Assembly (NCBI GenBank): GCA_934193515.1
Contig: CAKPVJ010000039.1
Span: 1-19,213 of the forward strand
Reading direction: 5' to 3'
Source: an uncultured Megasphaera sp.
Lineage (GTDB): Bacteria > Bacillota > Negativicutes > Veillonellales > Megasphaeraceae
Length of the DNA stretch: 19,213 nucleotides
Shown here: one piece after another, positions 6,659-12,888 of the stretch
Layout of the letters: each line of letters begins with the position of its first letter
How positions within the stretch are numbered: the stretch's first letter is position 1
Translations under genes and position numbers: made by a program
Notes under the pieces: generated by a model
Database searches by the model: none
What the model saw: the letters and a program-made list of their open reading frames with translations, nothing else
What the model was told of the DNA's origin: nothing

Positions 6659-6697
6659 CCTGCCGTTTTCTCCTTTCTTGTCCCAGTAAAAATGGTA

Positions 6698-6728
6698 CAA
6701 AAAAACCGAGGACACATATCCTCGGCTT
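6698..6728 (-). terminator. Terminator of infC-rpmI-rplT
   Basis: On the minus strand, AGCCGAGGA pairs with TCCTCGGTT around a TATGTG loop, followed by a run of seven T. It lies 16 bases after the rplT stop. Confidence 0.9.
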
Positions 6729-6743
6729 TCTGTTTAGTAATTC

Positions 6744-7094
6744 TTACTGTGCTTTAGCAACTTCTACGAGTTTAGCAAAAGCAGCTGCATCGTTGACAGC
6801 GAGGTCAGCGAGCATTTTGCGGTCTACGATAACGCCAGCTTTAGTAAGGCCGCAGATGAAACGGCTGTAGCTCATGCCCTGTGCACGAGTTGCTGCATTG
6901 ATACGAGCAATCCACAATTTACGGAATTCGCGTTTTTTAGCGCGGCGGTCACGACGAGCGTAGAAGAGAGCCTTCATTACGCTTTCGTTAGCTTTTTTGA
7001 AAAGACGGCTACGGGTTCCACGATAACCTTTAGCCATTTTTAAGATTTTTTTATGACGAGCGTGTGCTGTAACGCCAACTTTAATTCTAGCCAT
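6744..7094 (-). CDS. rplT: 50S ribosomal protein L20
   Basis: This is full-length L20 (116 residues): basic N-terminal extension RIKVGVTAHARHKKILKMAKGYRGTRSRLFKKA, then RRAKKREFRKLWIARINAA and the C-terminal globular part. In Bacillus, L20 also represses its own operon by binding the infC leader, and a matching leader is present here at 7874-8003. It is last in the operon, 48 bases after rpmI, with a GGAGGA ribosome binding site. Confidence 0.98.
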   Translation of the reverse strand: MARIKVGVTAHARHKKILKMAKGYRGTRSRLFKKANESVMKALFYARRDRRAKKREFRKLWIARINAATRAQGMSYSRFICGLTKAGVIVDRKMLADLAVNDAAAFAKLVEVAKAQ

Positions 7095-7142
7095 TAGTCA
7101 ATTCCTCCAAATCTATATCTAAAAAAACACTCTATACTGCTA

Positions 7143-7340
7143 TTAGATGAACGGGCACATCTTGCGAACGGATTCCGTCATCGTTTTGGAAACGAGCGTA
7201 GCTTTTCTCAAGTTACGTTTACGTTTCGGGGATTTGGATTCCAAAATGTGAGATTTATACGGTTTCATACGTTTGATTTTACCAGTACCAGTTGTAGTGA
7301 AACGTTTTGCCGCTGCACGGCGGGTTTTTAATTTCGGCAT
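7143..7340 (-). CDS. rpmI: 50S ribosomal protein L35
   Basis: This is full-length L35 (65 residues): PKLKTRRAAAKRFTTTGTGK, then KRMKPYKSHILESKSPKRKRNLR and the terminal MCPFI. It lies between infC (17 bases away) and rplT, the conserved order. AGGAGGA lies about 8 bases before the ATG. Confidence 0.98.
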   Translation of the reverse strand: MPKLKTRRAAAKRFTTTGTGKIKRMKPYKSHILESKSPKRKRNLRKATLVSKTMTESVRKMCPFI

Positions 7341-7357
7341 AATATATATTCCTCCTA

Positions 7358-7873
7358 TTACTTCGCTTTGTTGGCAGCGATGACCATGGTCATGTTTCTG
7401 CCTTCAATTTTAGGTTCTTTTTCTACATGGGCGGCTTCTTTGAGCTCATCAGCAAAGCGCATCAGCAAGTCCCGCCCTAATTCCGGATGGCTCATTTCGC
7501 GGCCGCGGAACATAATGGTAACCTTTACTTTGCTGCCATCGCCTAAAAAGCGTTGTGCTGCTTTCATCTTGACATAGAAGTCATGGTCTTCAATATTCGG
7601 ACGCAGCTTTACTTCTTTCAGCGTCAAGACTTTTTGTTTTTTCTTAGCTTCTTTTTCCCGTTTCTGCTGTTCATACCGGTATTTACCATAATTCATAATA
7701 CGGCATACGGGCGGTTTGCCATTGGGTGCTACTTCTACCAAATCCAAGTGGCGTTCTTCTGCAATTTGACGAGCAGAACGCAAAGACATAACACCAAGCT
7801 GTTCATTAGAATCACTGACCACGCGGACTTCACGGGCTCTAATTTGATCGTTGACACGTAATTCCTTACTAAT
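7358..7873 (-). CDS. infC: Translation initiation factor IF-3 (AUU start codon)
   Basis: IF-3 binds the 30S subunit and checks initiator tRNA and start-codon pairing. The protein is 171 residues: N-domain RVNDQIRAREVRVVSDSNEQLG, linker rich in lysine (QQKREKEAKKKQK), C-domain KEVKLRPNIEDHDFYVK and FRGREMSHPELG. The start is set by homology and ribosome binding site. The conserved RVNDQIRARE lies upstream of the first GTG (7822). The only sensible initiator before it is an ATT at 7871-7873, seven bases after a strong GGAGGTG (7881-7887). AUU as infC start is the known device by which IF-3 limits its own synthesis in other bacteria. First gene of infC-rpmI-rplT. Confidence 0.95.
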   Translation of the reverse strand: MSKELRVNDQIRAREVRVVSDSNEQLGVMSLRSARQIAEERHLDLVEVAPNGKPPVCRIMNYGKYRYEQQKREKEAKKKQKVLTLKEVKLRPNIEDHDFYVKMKAAQRFLGDGSKVKVTIMFRGREMSHPELGRDLLMRFADELKEAAHVEKEPKIEGRNMTMVIAANKAK

Positions 7874-7887
7874 TGTCTTTCACCTCC
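7871..7887 (-). promoter_or_regulatory. RBS and AUU initiation codon of infC
   Basis: On the minus strand GGAGGTG (7881-7887) is followed by 7 bases and ATT. No in-frame ATG, GTG or TTG lies between this and the conserved N-terminus, so the site decides the start. Confidence 0.85.
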
Positions 7888-8003
7888 ACAAAAAAAAGAA
7901 CGGATAGCATACACTATCCGCTCGTACGTTTCCGTCATAAACCTTAGTAACACAAAAGCCATGTAAGGTGAGAAGCGGATAGCTTCTGCTTTGTTTTCAA
8001 CAC
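7874..8003 (-). promoter_or_regulatory. L20-type attenuator leader of infC-rpmI-rplT
   Basis: Just before the infC ribosome binding site, on the minus strand, GCGGATAG (7914-7921) pairs with CTATCCG (7901-7907) and is followed by TTCTTTTTTTT: an intrinsic terminator. Upstream, CTATCCGC (7975-7982) is a perfect complement of the same GCGGATAG and also sits in its own local hairpin (AGAAGC/GCTTCT, 7971-7987). Pairing of the upstream segment with the terminator 5' arm would abolish the terminator. This matches the L20-controlled attenuation described for the Bacillus infC operon. The structure is seen in the sequence; L20 as ligand is by analogy. Confidence 0.8.
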
Positions 8004-8008
8004 AAATT

Positions 8009-8037
8009 ATTGTATCATTTCCATTACCGTATGTCAA
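8009..8037 (-). promoter_or_regulatory. Promoter of infC operon
   Basis: On the minus strand TTGACA (8032-8037) and TACAAT (8009-8014) are separated by 17 bases. The start site should lie near 8002, giving a leader of about 130 bases. Confidence 0.85.
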
Positions 8038-8146
8038 GCCGTTACGAAAACATTATTGAACGGGATTATCGCATGAAGTATTTCGTCATGATATACCATT
8101 TCTCTAAAATGGCAATAATACTACAAACTATAAACTAACAGCTGCA

Positions 8147-8182
8147 AACAAACAGGGGTTGTCGCTTTACAGCAACACCCCC
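8147..8182 (-). terminator. Likely terminator of brnQ
   Basis: On the minus strand GGGGTGTTG pairs with CGACAACCCC (one bulged A) around a CTGTAAAG loop, followed by TGTTTGTTTG. It lies 10 bases after the brnQ stop. The U-tract is imperfect. Confidence 0.6.
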
Positions 8183-8191
8183 GTACTCTCT

Positions 8192-9508
8192 TTATTTATA
8201 TGCCGGTACATCAGCCCGGTTGCGGTCATATATTTTGCCAATAATCAGGCCGCCGATGAAACCGACGATGAAAACAGGCACCCAGCCAAAACCATATGTC
8301 GAGAGCGGTGTCATCGCAACAATCGCTTTAGCAAACGGCAAGCTGCTTAATCCCGGTAAGGATTCAAGCAATGCGTATATCGTAACCAAATATACAGCTC
8401 CTTTATGGCCACCGTTCGTTGTAACAGCTTTGCCAATAATGCCCAAGACCATTAATGCAAGGCACGGCGGATAACATACCCCAAAAATCCAGCCAATGTA
8501 GGTAACAATGCCATCTACGCCCAGCAAAGCAGTCAATGCCGACAATACGCAGCAGCCAACAGCGACTACTTTATAGGAAATACGTTCCTTGCTAATCGTA
8601 TTTACAAATTCAGATACAGCAGATATCTGCCCAATAGCTGTCGTCAGGCAGGCTAATACAACGGCAATTCCCATAGGCACCATGACGGCACCGCCAACGC
8701 GCTGAATAATTGCCACCAAAAGTTCAGGACGGCCTATATTTTGCGGATAATCACCGCTTACACAGGCACCCATGTACAGCAAGCTGCCATATATAATCAG
8801 TAATAAAACAAAGGCAACAACACCGCAGTATGTCAATGTCTTGTTTCGTTCTCCAATCTGCACATAGCCTTTAGCATAAATAGATTTAATAAATACTGTC
8901 GCCATAATAAAGCTTACCAATACATCGCCTGTATTATAGCCTCCTAAAAAGGCATTGACAAAGGGCTGGGGCACTGCAGGCGCAACGGGCGTGCCCAAGG
9001 GATTAAAAATACCGAGGAACGCGATGACAACCAAAATCAATGCCAGCAACGGCGTTAAATATTTCCCCATGCGATCCATGACATTATTTTGGTCATATGC
9101 AAAGAAAAAGGAAATGACAAAATAAGCAACGACAAGCGGAATAAACGGAGCTGCCGGGATATTCCCCTGAATGCCTAACTGAATGGCTGTCGCACACGTT
9201 CTGGGAATAGATACAAACGTACATACAATCATCAAAGCTGCCAATAAAATATTGTATGTATATTTGCCGACACGATCTGTGATTTGATGCACATCACCAT
9301 TTAAGCCAATAATAATTAACGTAAAAATAGGAAGAAAAATACCAGAAAGCGTAAGACCTGCCAAACCAGACAAAAAGTCACTGCCGCTGTTAAGACCTAA
9401 CTGCGGCGGAAAAATTAAGTTGCCGGCACCAAAATACGTAGCAAAAAAGGCAAACCCTAAAATGAGTATATCCCGAAACCGAATTGCCCCTTTGTTTCCA
9501 TTACCCAT
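8192..9508 (-). CDS. brnQ: Branched-chain amino acid carrier BrnQ (LIVCS family)
   Basis: This 438-residue polytopic membrane protein has about 12 hydrophobic segments and the family signature FATYFGAGNLIFPPQLG near the N-terminus (residues 22-38). LIVCS carriers take up leucine, isoleucine and valine with Na+ or H+. I start at the ATG at 9508, ten bases after AGGAGG. The frame is open for 41 more codons upstream, but those codons lie inside the T-box terminator and are not translated. Expression is controlled by the T-box at 9579-9866, so the carrier should be induced when a particular tRNA is uncharged. Monocistronic. Confidence 0.95.
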   Translation of the reverse strand: MGNGNKGAIRFRDILILGFAFFATYFGAGNLIFPPQLGLNSGSDFLSGLAGLTLSGIFLPIFTLIIIGLNGDVHQITDRVGKYTYNILLAALMIVCTFVSIPRTCATAIQLGIQGNIPAAPFIPLVVAYFVISFFFAYDQNNVMDRMGKYLTPLLALILVVIAFLGIFNPLGTPVAPAVPQPFVNAFLGGYNTGDVLVSFIMATVFIKSIYAKGYVQIGERNKTLTYCGVVAFVLLLIIYGSLLYMGACVSGDYPQNIGRPELLVAIIQRVGGAVMVPMGIAVVLACLTTAIGQISAVSEFVNTISKERISYKVVAVGCCVLSALTALLGVDGIVTYIGWIFGVCYPPCLALMVLGIIGKAVTTNGGHKGAVYLVTIYALLESLPGLSSLPFAKAIVAMTPLSTYGFGWVPVFIVGFIGGLIIGKIYDRNRADVPAYK

Positions 9509-9578
9509 AATACCACTACCTCCTACACAGTAAACTACATAAAATAATAGAACTATAAAGACGCCTGAAATCATTGCA

Positions 9579-9866
9579 ATAAAAAAAAGCTTCCATCCCT
9601 CATCTAAGGGACGGAAGCACCGTGATACCACCCAATTTTACTAAATTTTCACAAATTCAGCCTCTTCAGGTACGCAAGCCAAAATGCTTTGAATACCATA
9701 GTGCTATAACGGGCACGCCCGGACGGTCTAACAATTCGACCAATCTGCTCAGAGTCCATCTTCACCGAAATTCATTGCATTCCCTCTCACCTGCCGGGAA
9801 TTTCTCTGGAACAACTCCATCCGCTTACTCTTCTCTTCATTGCAATCATATCAAGTTGACAGCATA
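9579..9866 (-). promoter_or_regulatory. T-box riboswitch upstream of brnQ
   Basis: On the minus strand the leader has an AGTA-containing Stem I start, a hairpin ATTCCC/GGGAAT whose loop has AGGTGAG, a specifier region GAAGATGGACTCTGAG (around 9740-9760), and the T-box sequence TTGGGTGGTATCACGG (9620-9635). It ends in an intrinsic terminator: GCTTCCGTCCC (9608-9618) with GGGATGGAAGC (9589-9599) and eight T. T-boxes bind uncharged tRNA at the specifier codon and by the acceptor end at the TGG bulge, which favours the antiterminator. Placing the codon one base after the conserved GAA gives AUG (Met), with UGG in the neighbouring register. Neither is a branched-chain codon, so the specificity is open. 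Confidence 0.9.
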
Positions 9867-9895
9867 AGTTTATCATTATTTTTTTACATTGTCAA
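9867..9895 (-). promoter_or_regulatory. Promoter of T-box/brnQ transcript
   Basis: On the minus strand TTGACA (9890-9895) and TAAACT (9867-9872) are 17 bases apart, placing the start near 9860 at the beginning of the T-box leader. Confidence 0.8.
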
Positions 9896-9899
9896 TGAG

Positions 9900-10094
9900 T
9901 TATGCAGATAATTTTAAACATATTCGTAATTTTTTATGTGTTTTCAAAGAATATAGAAAAATTATAAAAATTGGTTTCAATAGTACGCGTTGTATATGGT
10001 AATATACCTTATTATATATCAGGCAATCTATGATAAATGCTATATATCTGTCTTCCATAACCGACTGCCTTCTTGTCAAGTAATCCATTTCAGG
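9900..10094. other. AT-rich intergenic stretch, no supported gene
   Basis: About 195 bases between the brnQ promoter and the tRNA-Ser terminator. It has no ribosome-bound start that I trust and no recognisable RNA. A 62-codon minus-strand frame is open here but looks like chance AT-rich sequence. Confidence 0.5.
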
Positions 10095-10127
10095 TATAAA
10101 AAAAGAACCTACTCTGGTAGGTTCTTT
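10095..10127 (-). terminator. Terminator of the tRNA-Pro/tRNA-Ser operon
   Basis: On the minus strand AAAGAACCTAC pairs perfectly with GTAGGTTCTTT around a 4-base loop, followed by TTTTTAT. It lies 9 bases after the CCA of tRNA-Ser. Confidence 0.92.
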
Positions 10128-10136
10128 CTACGTTTA

Positions 10137-10228
10137 TGGCGGAGAGCGTGGGATTTGAACCCACGATAGAGCGTTAGCCCTATACATGATTTCCAATCAT
10201 GCTCCTTCAGCCGCTCGGACAGCTCTCC
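10137..10228 (-). tRNA. tRNA-Ser (anticodon GGA)
   Basis: A class II tRNA of 92 bases with a long variable arm. Acceptor GGAGAGC pairs with GCTCTCC. Anticodon stem CATGA/TCATG has loop TTGGAAA (anticodon GGA, plus-strand 10192-10194). The T arm has GTTCAAAT. Discriminator G and an encoded CCA are present. It is the second gene of a two-tRNA transcript and reads UCC and UCU. Confidence 0.95.
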
Positions 10229-10233
10229 ATGGC

Positions 10234-10292
10234 TTACACATTGTTTCACTATTCAGTTCGTGATGTCCTCGGGATGAACATCCAATGTGTAA
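10234..10292 (-). repeat. Inverted repeat in the tRNA-Pro/tRNA-Ser spacer
   Basis: TTACACATTG (10234-10243) and CAATGTGTAA (10283-10292) are perfect 10-base complements enclosing 39 bases. They start 3 bases from the tRNA-Pro CCA end and finish 5 bases from the 5' end of tRNA-Ser. The transcript can therefore form a stem that joins the two tRNAs, possibly a processing structure. Confidence 0.7.
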
Positions 10293-10295
10293 ATG

Positions 10296-10372
10296 TGGTC
10301 GGGGCGACAGGATTCGAACCTGCGACCTCTTAGTCCCGAACCAAGCGCGCTACCAAACTGCGCTACGCCCCG
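10296..10372 (-). tRNA. tRNA-Pro (anticodon CGG)
   Basis: A 77-base cloverleaf. Acceptor CGGGGCG pairs with CGCCCCG. Anticodon stem CTTGG/CTAAG has loop TTCGGGA (anticodon CGG, plus-strand 10336-10338). T loop TTCGAAT, discriminator A and an encoded CCA are present. First gene of the operon. It reads CCG only. Confidence 0.95.
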
Positions 10373-10387
10373 TCAACCGACTTCTAT

Positions 10388-10415
10388 ATAATACCATATT
10401 TCCACCAAAAGTCAA
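10388..10415 (-). promoter_or_regulatory. Promoter of the tRNA-Pro/tRNA-Ser operon
   Basis: On the minus strand TTGACT (10410-10415) and TATTAT (10388-10393) are 16 bases apart, about 15 bases before the tRNA-Pro 5' end. Confidence 0.75.
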
Positions 10416-10487
10416 CGAATTTTTTACAACTTTTTTAAAAAATCCAACTTTTTTTATTTTTCCCGAACCAAACCCTGTCACAGCATG

Positions 10488-10540
10488 CAAAAACGACCCT
10501 TCATACGTTAGATTAGAAATCTAACAATATGAAAGGGCGT
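10488..10540 (-). terminator. Terminator of the TerC-family gene
   Basis: A long hairpin on the minus strand pairs CCCTTTCATA and GTTAGATT with AATCTAAC and TATGAAGGG around a 3-base loop, with one small internal mismatch. It is followed by CGTTTTTGC and lies 36 bases past the stop. Confidence 0.85.
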
Positions 10541-10576
10541 ACGTTTTCTATGCTGTCACAGCTTCTTCTGTACAAC

Positions 10577-11293
10577 TTATGCAGCTTTGGACTGATGAAT
10601 CCGTTTCCATATAAAACCGCCTGCCAGTGTAATACACAGCAAGACAATTTTAATTTCCTGCGGATTATCCGCTGCAACCGTAATATACTGCGCCAAATAA
10701 TGATCGGACGCAGCCATGCCGCCAGCAGCCCATCCTAAAATAGCGCCGCCTACATAGACCAATATAGGGAACTTATTCATGACTTTGGCCACTACTGTAC
10801 TGCCAAATACGATAATAGGCACAGATATGAGCATCCCCAGCATCAGCAGACCCCAATGGTTATCCGTGACACCGACGATAGCCAATACGTTGTCCAGACT
10901 CATGAGCGCGTCTGCCAGCATAATCGTACGAACTGCCGGCCATAATGTTTCTTTCGCTTCTACATGCACGTTTTCTTCCTCTTCCGGCGCCCCAATAAGC
11001 TTAATGCCAATACATACTAATAGCAAGCCGCCTACAGTCTTTAAAAACGGTACATGAAACAGCCAAGAAACAATGAAAGCCATAATAAACCGCAGCAAAA
11101 TGGCACCGCCGGTCCCATATAAAATAGCCTTCTTTTGCAAATGCTTGGGCAAATTTTTGGCTGCCATGCCAATGACAATAGAATTATCTCCGCCTAATGC
11201 CAAATCAATTAATATCACTTGAGCAATCATACCAACATCAAACAACAATGTCGTTTCTAATGCTTCCAATATACCATACATCCTCCTTTTCAT
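10577..11293 (-). CDS. TerC/YjbE-family integral membrane protein
   Basis: A polytopic protein of up to 238 residues with about seven hydrophobic segments and the TerC-family acidic signatures IDLALGGDNSIVIGMA and ADALMSLDNVLAIVG, intramembrane aspartates thought to handle metal ions. Members of the YjbE/YkoY/Alx subgroup have been linked to manganese export; I see no yybP-ykoY-type Mn riboswitch upstream, where the leader is very short. The start is uncertain. The ATG at 11293 would be almost leaderless, given the -10 at 11305-11310. AGGAGG (11282-11287) lies inside the frame, touching an ATG at 11281 and 12 bases before a TTG at 11269. Homologues usually begin near the TTG. Confidence 0.9.
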   Translation of the reverse strand: MKRRMYGILEALETTLLFDVGMIAQVILIDLALGGDNSIVIGMAAKNLPKHLQKKAILYGTGGAILLRFIMAFIVSWLFHVPFLKTVGGLLLVCIGIKLIGAPEEEENVHVEAKETLWPAVRTIMLADALMSLDNVLAIVGVTDNHWGLLMLGMLISVPIIVFGSTVVAKVMNKFPILVYVGGAILGWAAGGMAASDHYLAQYITVAADNPQEIKIVLLCITLAGGFIWKRIHQSKAA

Positions 11294-11304
11294 ACATTAG
11301 CCCT

Positions 11305-11333
11305 ATTATAAGCTAAAAAGATAGGTAATACAA
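11305..11333 (-). promoter_or_regulatory. Promoter of the TerC-family gene
   Basis: On the minus strand TTGTAT (11328-11333) and TATAAT (11305-11310) are 17 bases apart. The -35 lies within the 3' arm of the larA terminator, so the two signals share sequence. Confidence 0.75.
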
Positions 11334-11376
11334 GCAAAAGGGTCTGCCGCACGAAGCGACAAACCCTTTTTGCTTG
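11331..11376 (-). terminator. Terminator of larA
   Basis: On the minus strand CAAGCAAAAAGGGT pairs with ACCCTTTTGCTTG. Inside it a shorter stem (GGGT..TG..CGC with GCG..CA..ACCC, loop TTCGT) is followed by TTTTGCTTG. It lies 34 bases past the larA stop. Confidence 0.8.
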
Positions 11377-11409
11377 CAGTTTTTAATGTATAGTAATACG
11401 ATGTGATAC

Positions 11410-12693
11410 TTATTTGACAATAACAGATACGCCGTCCGGAATAACCGTAACTTTAGGTTCTGCTACGCCCTTAGCTTTCATAATGTCTTGGGCCATTGCC
11501 AAGGCTTCATGAATGTCTTTGGCATATTTCAAATGCATATCTTCTACCATCTGCTGCGGTGCTTTCGTTACCATGATAATAGTATATTTCAAAAGCATGC
11601 GAAGCAGGATTTGCGATTCCCACTGGTCAAAAATGGTTTCATCCCGTTTGCGGGCCAATATTTCATCCATTGCCTTTTGAACATCTGTAGCAGCTTTCAG
11701 TGTATTGTAGAATGCATCGCCGCCGTGGCCATCCGAGCAAGCCGATACATCAATAATAACACCGCCGTCTTTGCAGGTAGCTTCTGCAGCCGTCATGCCT
11801 TTTACAGACTGGTAAATATTTTGGTCGAGCGGGTAGCCGCCGTTGGTCGTAACGACGATATCAGCAGGAATCGGTTTAACGCCTGCTAATTTCAATTCAA
11901 AATCAACCCCTGCATAATGGGCTTCTTCACGATTGCCGGCAAATGCTGCGATAACTTTTTTATCTGCATCGATAACGACGTTGCAAATAAATGCTAATTT
12001 AGCCGCTTTCGCTGCATACAGCATATCTTCATGAATCGGATTGCCTTTGAGGATACCCGTACGGGCGTTAGGACTATTGATAAATTCCGAGCAATGGTTA
12101 GCCAAGACGGTTACTTTGCTGGCAACACCCGGCAAAATAGATTTACGGCCGCCGGACATACCTGCAAAGAAATGCGGTTCAATAAAGCCTTCCGAAATGA
12201 GCAGGTCCGTATTGACAGCAACTTTGTTAAGACGGCAGTCACCGCCAGACGGCAGTGTGCCGACACTAATCATATCTTCATCCTTACGGCTGTCATGAAC
12301 AACAAATTTTTCATGTTCAGCAATTTCTTTACCATATTTGGCAACGAGTTCTTCATGTGTCGTATGGCGATGCATCCCAGTTGCTATCAAAATCGTAATA
12401 TCAATATCCGGATTTCCTTTGCGAAGTTCAGCCAACAACTGCGGCATAATAATGTGGCTTGGTACAGGACGCGTATGGTCGCTGGAAATAATCGTGCAGG
12501 TCTTCTTGCCTTTTGCCAATTCGCTTAATTTAGGGCTGCCAATAGGGTTTGCTAAGGCATCGGCTACTAATTCCGCTTCTGATTTGGGCGCTTTATATTC
12601 GTGAGCATGAGATACCAACACACCAGCTACCTGGTTTTCAGGAAGTTCAAACGTAACTTGTTCTTTGCCAAAAGGTACAGAAAATTTTTGCAT
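11410..12693 (-). CDS. larA: Nickel-pincer lactate racemase LarA
   Basis: LarA interconverts L- and D-lactate with a nickel-pincer nucleotide made by LarB, LarC and LarE; those genes are not in this window. The 427-residue protein keeps the key residues of the Lactobacillus plantarum enzyme at the same numbers: D72 and R75 in SSDHTRPVP, H108 in ATGMHRH, H174 and K184 in EPHFFAGMSGGRKSILPG (the lysine that holds the cofactor), and H200 in ANHCSEF. The start at 12693 has AAGGTGG 8 bases upstream and gives this matching numbering; a frame 7 codons longer exists. The neighbour upstream encodes FAD-linked D-lactate dehydrogenase, so racemisation of L-lactate would feed that enzyme. Other LarA-family members act on other hydroxyacids, so the substrate rests partly on context. 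Confidence 0.93.
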   Translation of the reverse strand: MQKFSVPFGKEQVTFELPENQVAGVLVSHAHEYKAPKSEAELVADALANPIGSPKLSELAKGKKTCTIISSDHTRPVPSHIIMPQLLAELRKGNPDIDITILIATGMHRHTTHEELVAKYGKEIAEHEKFVVHDSRKDEDMISVGTLPSGGDCRLNKVAVNTDLLISEGFIEPHFFAGMSGGRKSILPGVASKVTVLANHCSEFINSPNARTGILKGNPIHEDMLYAAKAAKLAFICNVVIDADKKVIAAFAGNREEAHYAGVDFELKLAGVKPIPADIVVTTNGGYPLDQNIYQSVKGMTAAEATCKDGGVIIDVSACSDGHGGDAFYNTLKAATDVQKAMDEILARKRDETIFDQWESQILLRMLLKYTIIMVTKAPQQMVEDMHLKYAKDIHEALAMAQDIMKAKGVAEPKVTVIPDGVSVIVK

Positions 12694-12735
12694 ATTGTTT
12701 ACCACCTTTCTCATCGTTTCTCAATTTCGTCAACA

Positions 12736-12802
12736 TTCGCGATATGCATATATTCGTGAAATTATTCATAGCTATTGTAAATAATTTCGTATAACCAACA
12801 AA
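12736..12802 (-). promoter_or_regulatory. Putative larA promoter and operator
   Basis: On the minus strand a good -10, TACAAT (12774-12779), has a weak -35, TTTGTT (12797-12802), at 17 bases. Just downstream, TTCGCGA (12736-12742) and TCGTGAA (12754-12760) form an inverted repeat (one mismatch, 11-base spacer) around a palindromic ATATGCATAT. Further copies of ATTTCGT lie at 12724 and 12784. The repeat would cover the early transcribed region and could be a repressor site for substrate-dependent control. Confidence 0.45.
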
Positions 12803-12816
12803 AAATTTGTAAAGAG

Positions 12817-12846
12817 AAAGGGTAAAGCTTTTCAGCTTTACCCTTT
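12817..12846 (-). terminator. Terminator of the D-lactate dehydrogenase gene
   Basis: A perfect 12-pair stem (AAAGGGTAAAGC with GCTTTACCCTTT) and 6-base loop, followed on the minus strand by CTCTTTACAAATTTTTTG. It lies 43 bases past the stop. The hairpin is strong, but its T-run is delayed. Confidence 0.75.
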
Positions 12847-12888
12847 ACTGCGTATACTACTTTTTATACATATAACTAACGTTATATT

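Noticed and set aside
7735..8037. 100-codon minus-strand frame ahead of infC
   Set aside because: It runs through the infC promoter, attenuator leader and the infC N-terminus in another frame; those features explain the sequence better.
9509..9631. Longer N-terminus for BrnQ
   Set aside because: These codons overlap the T-box terminator and T-box sequence; AGGAGG before the ATG at 9508 gives the normal BrnQ N-terminus.
9622..9867. 81-codon plus-strand open frame
   Set aside because: It is antisense to the T-box riboswitch, which accounts for the sequence.
9900..10088. 62-codon minus-strand frame
   Set aside because: AT-rich, no recognisable domain, no clear ribosome binding site, and its end overlaps the area just upstream of the brnQ promoter.
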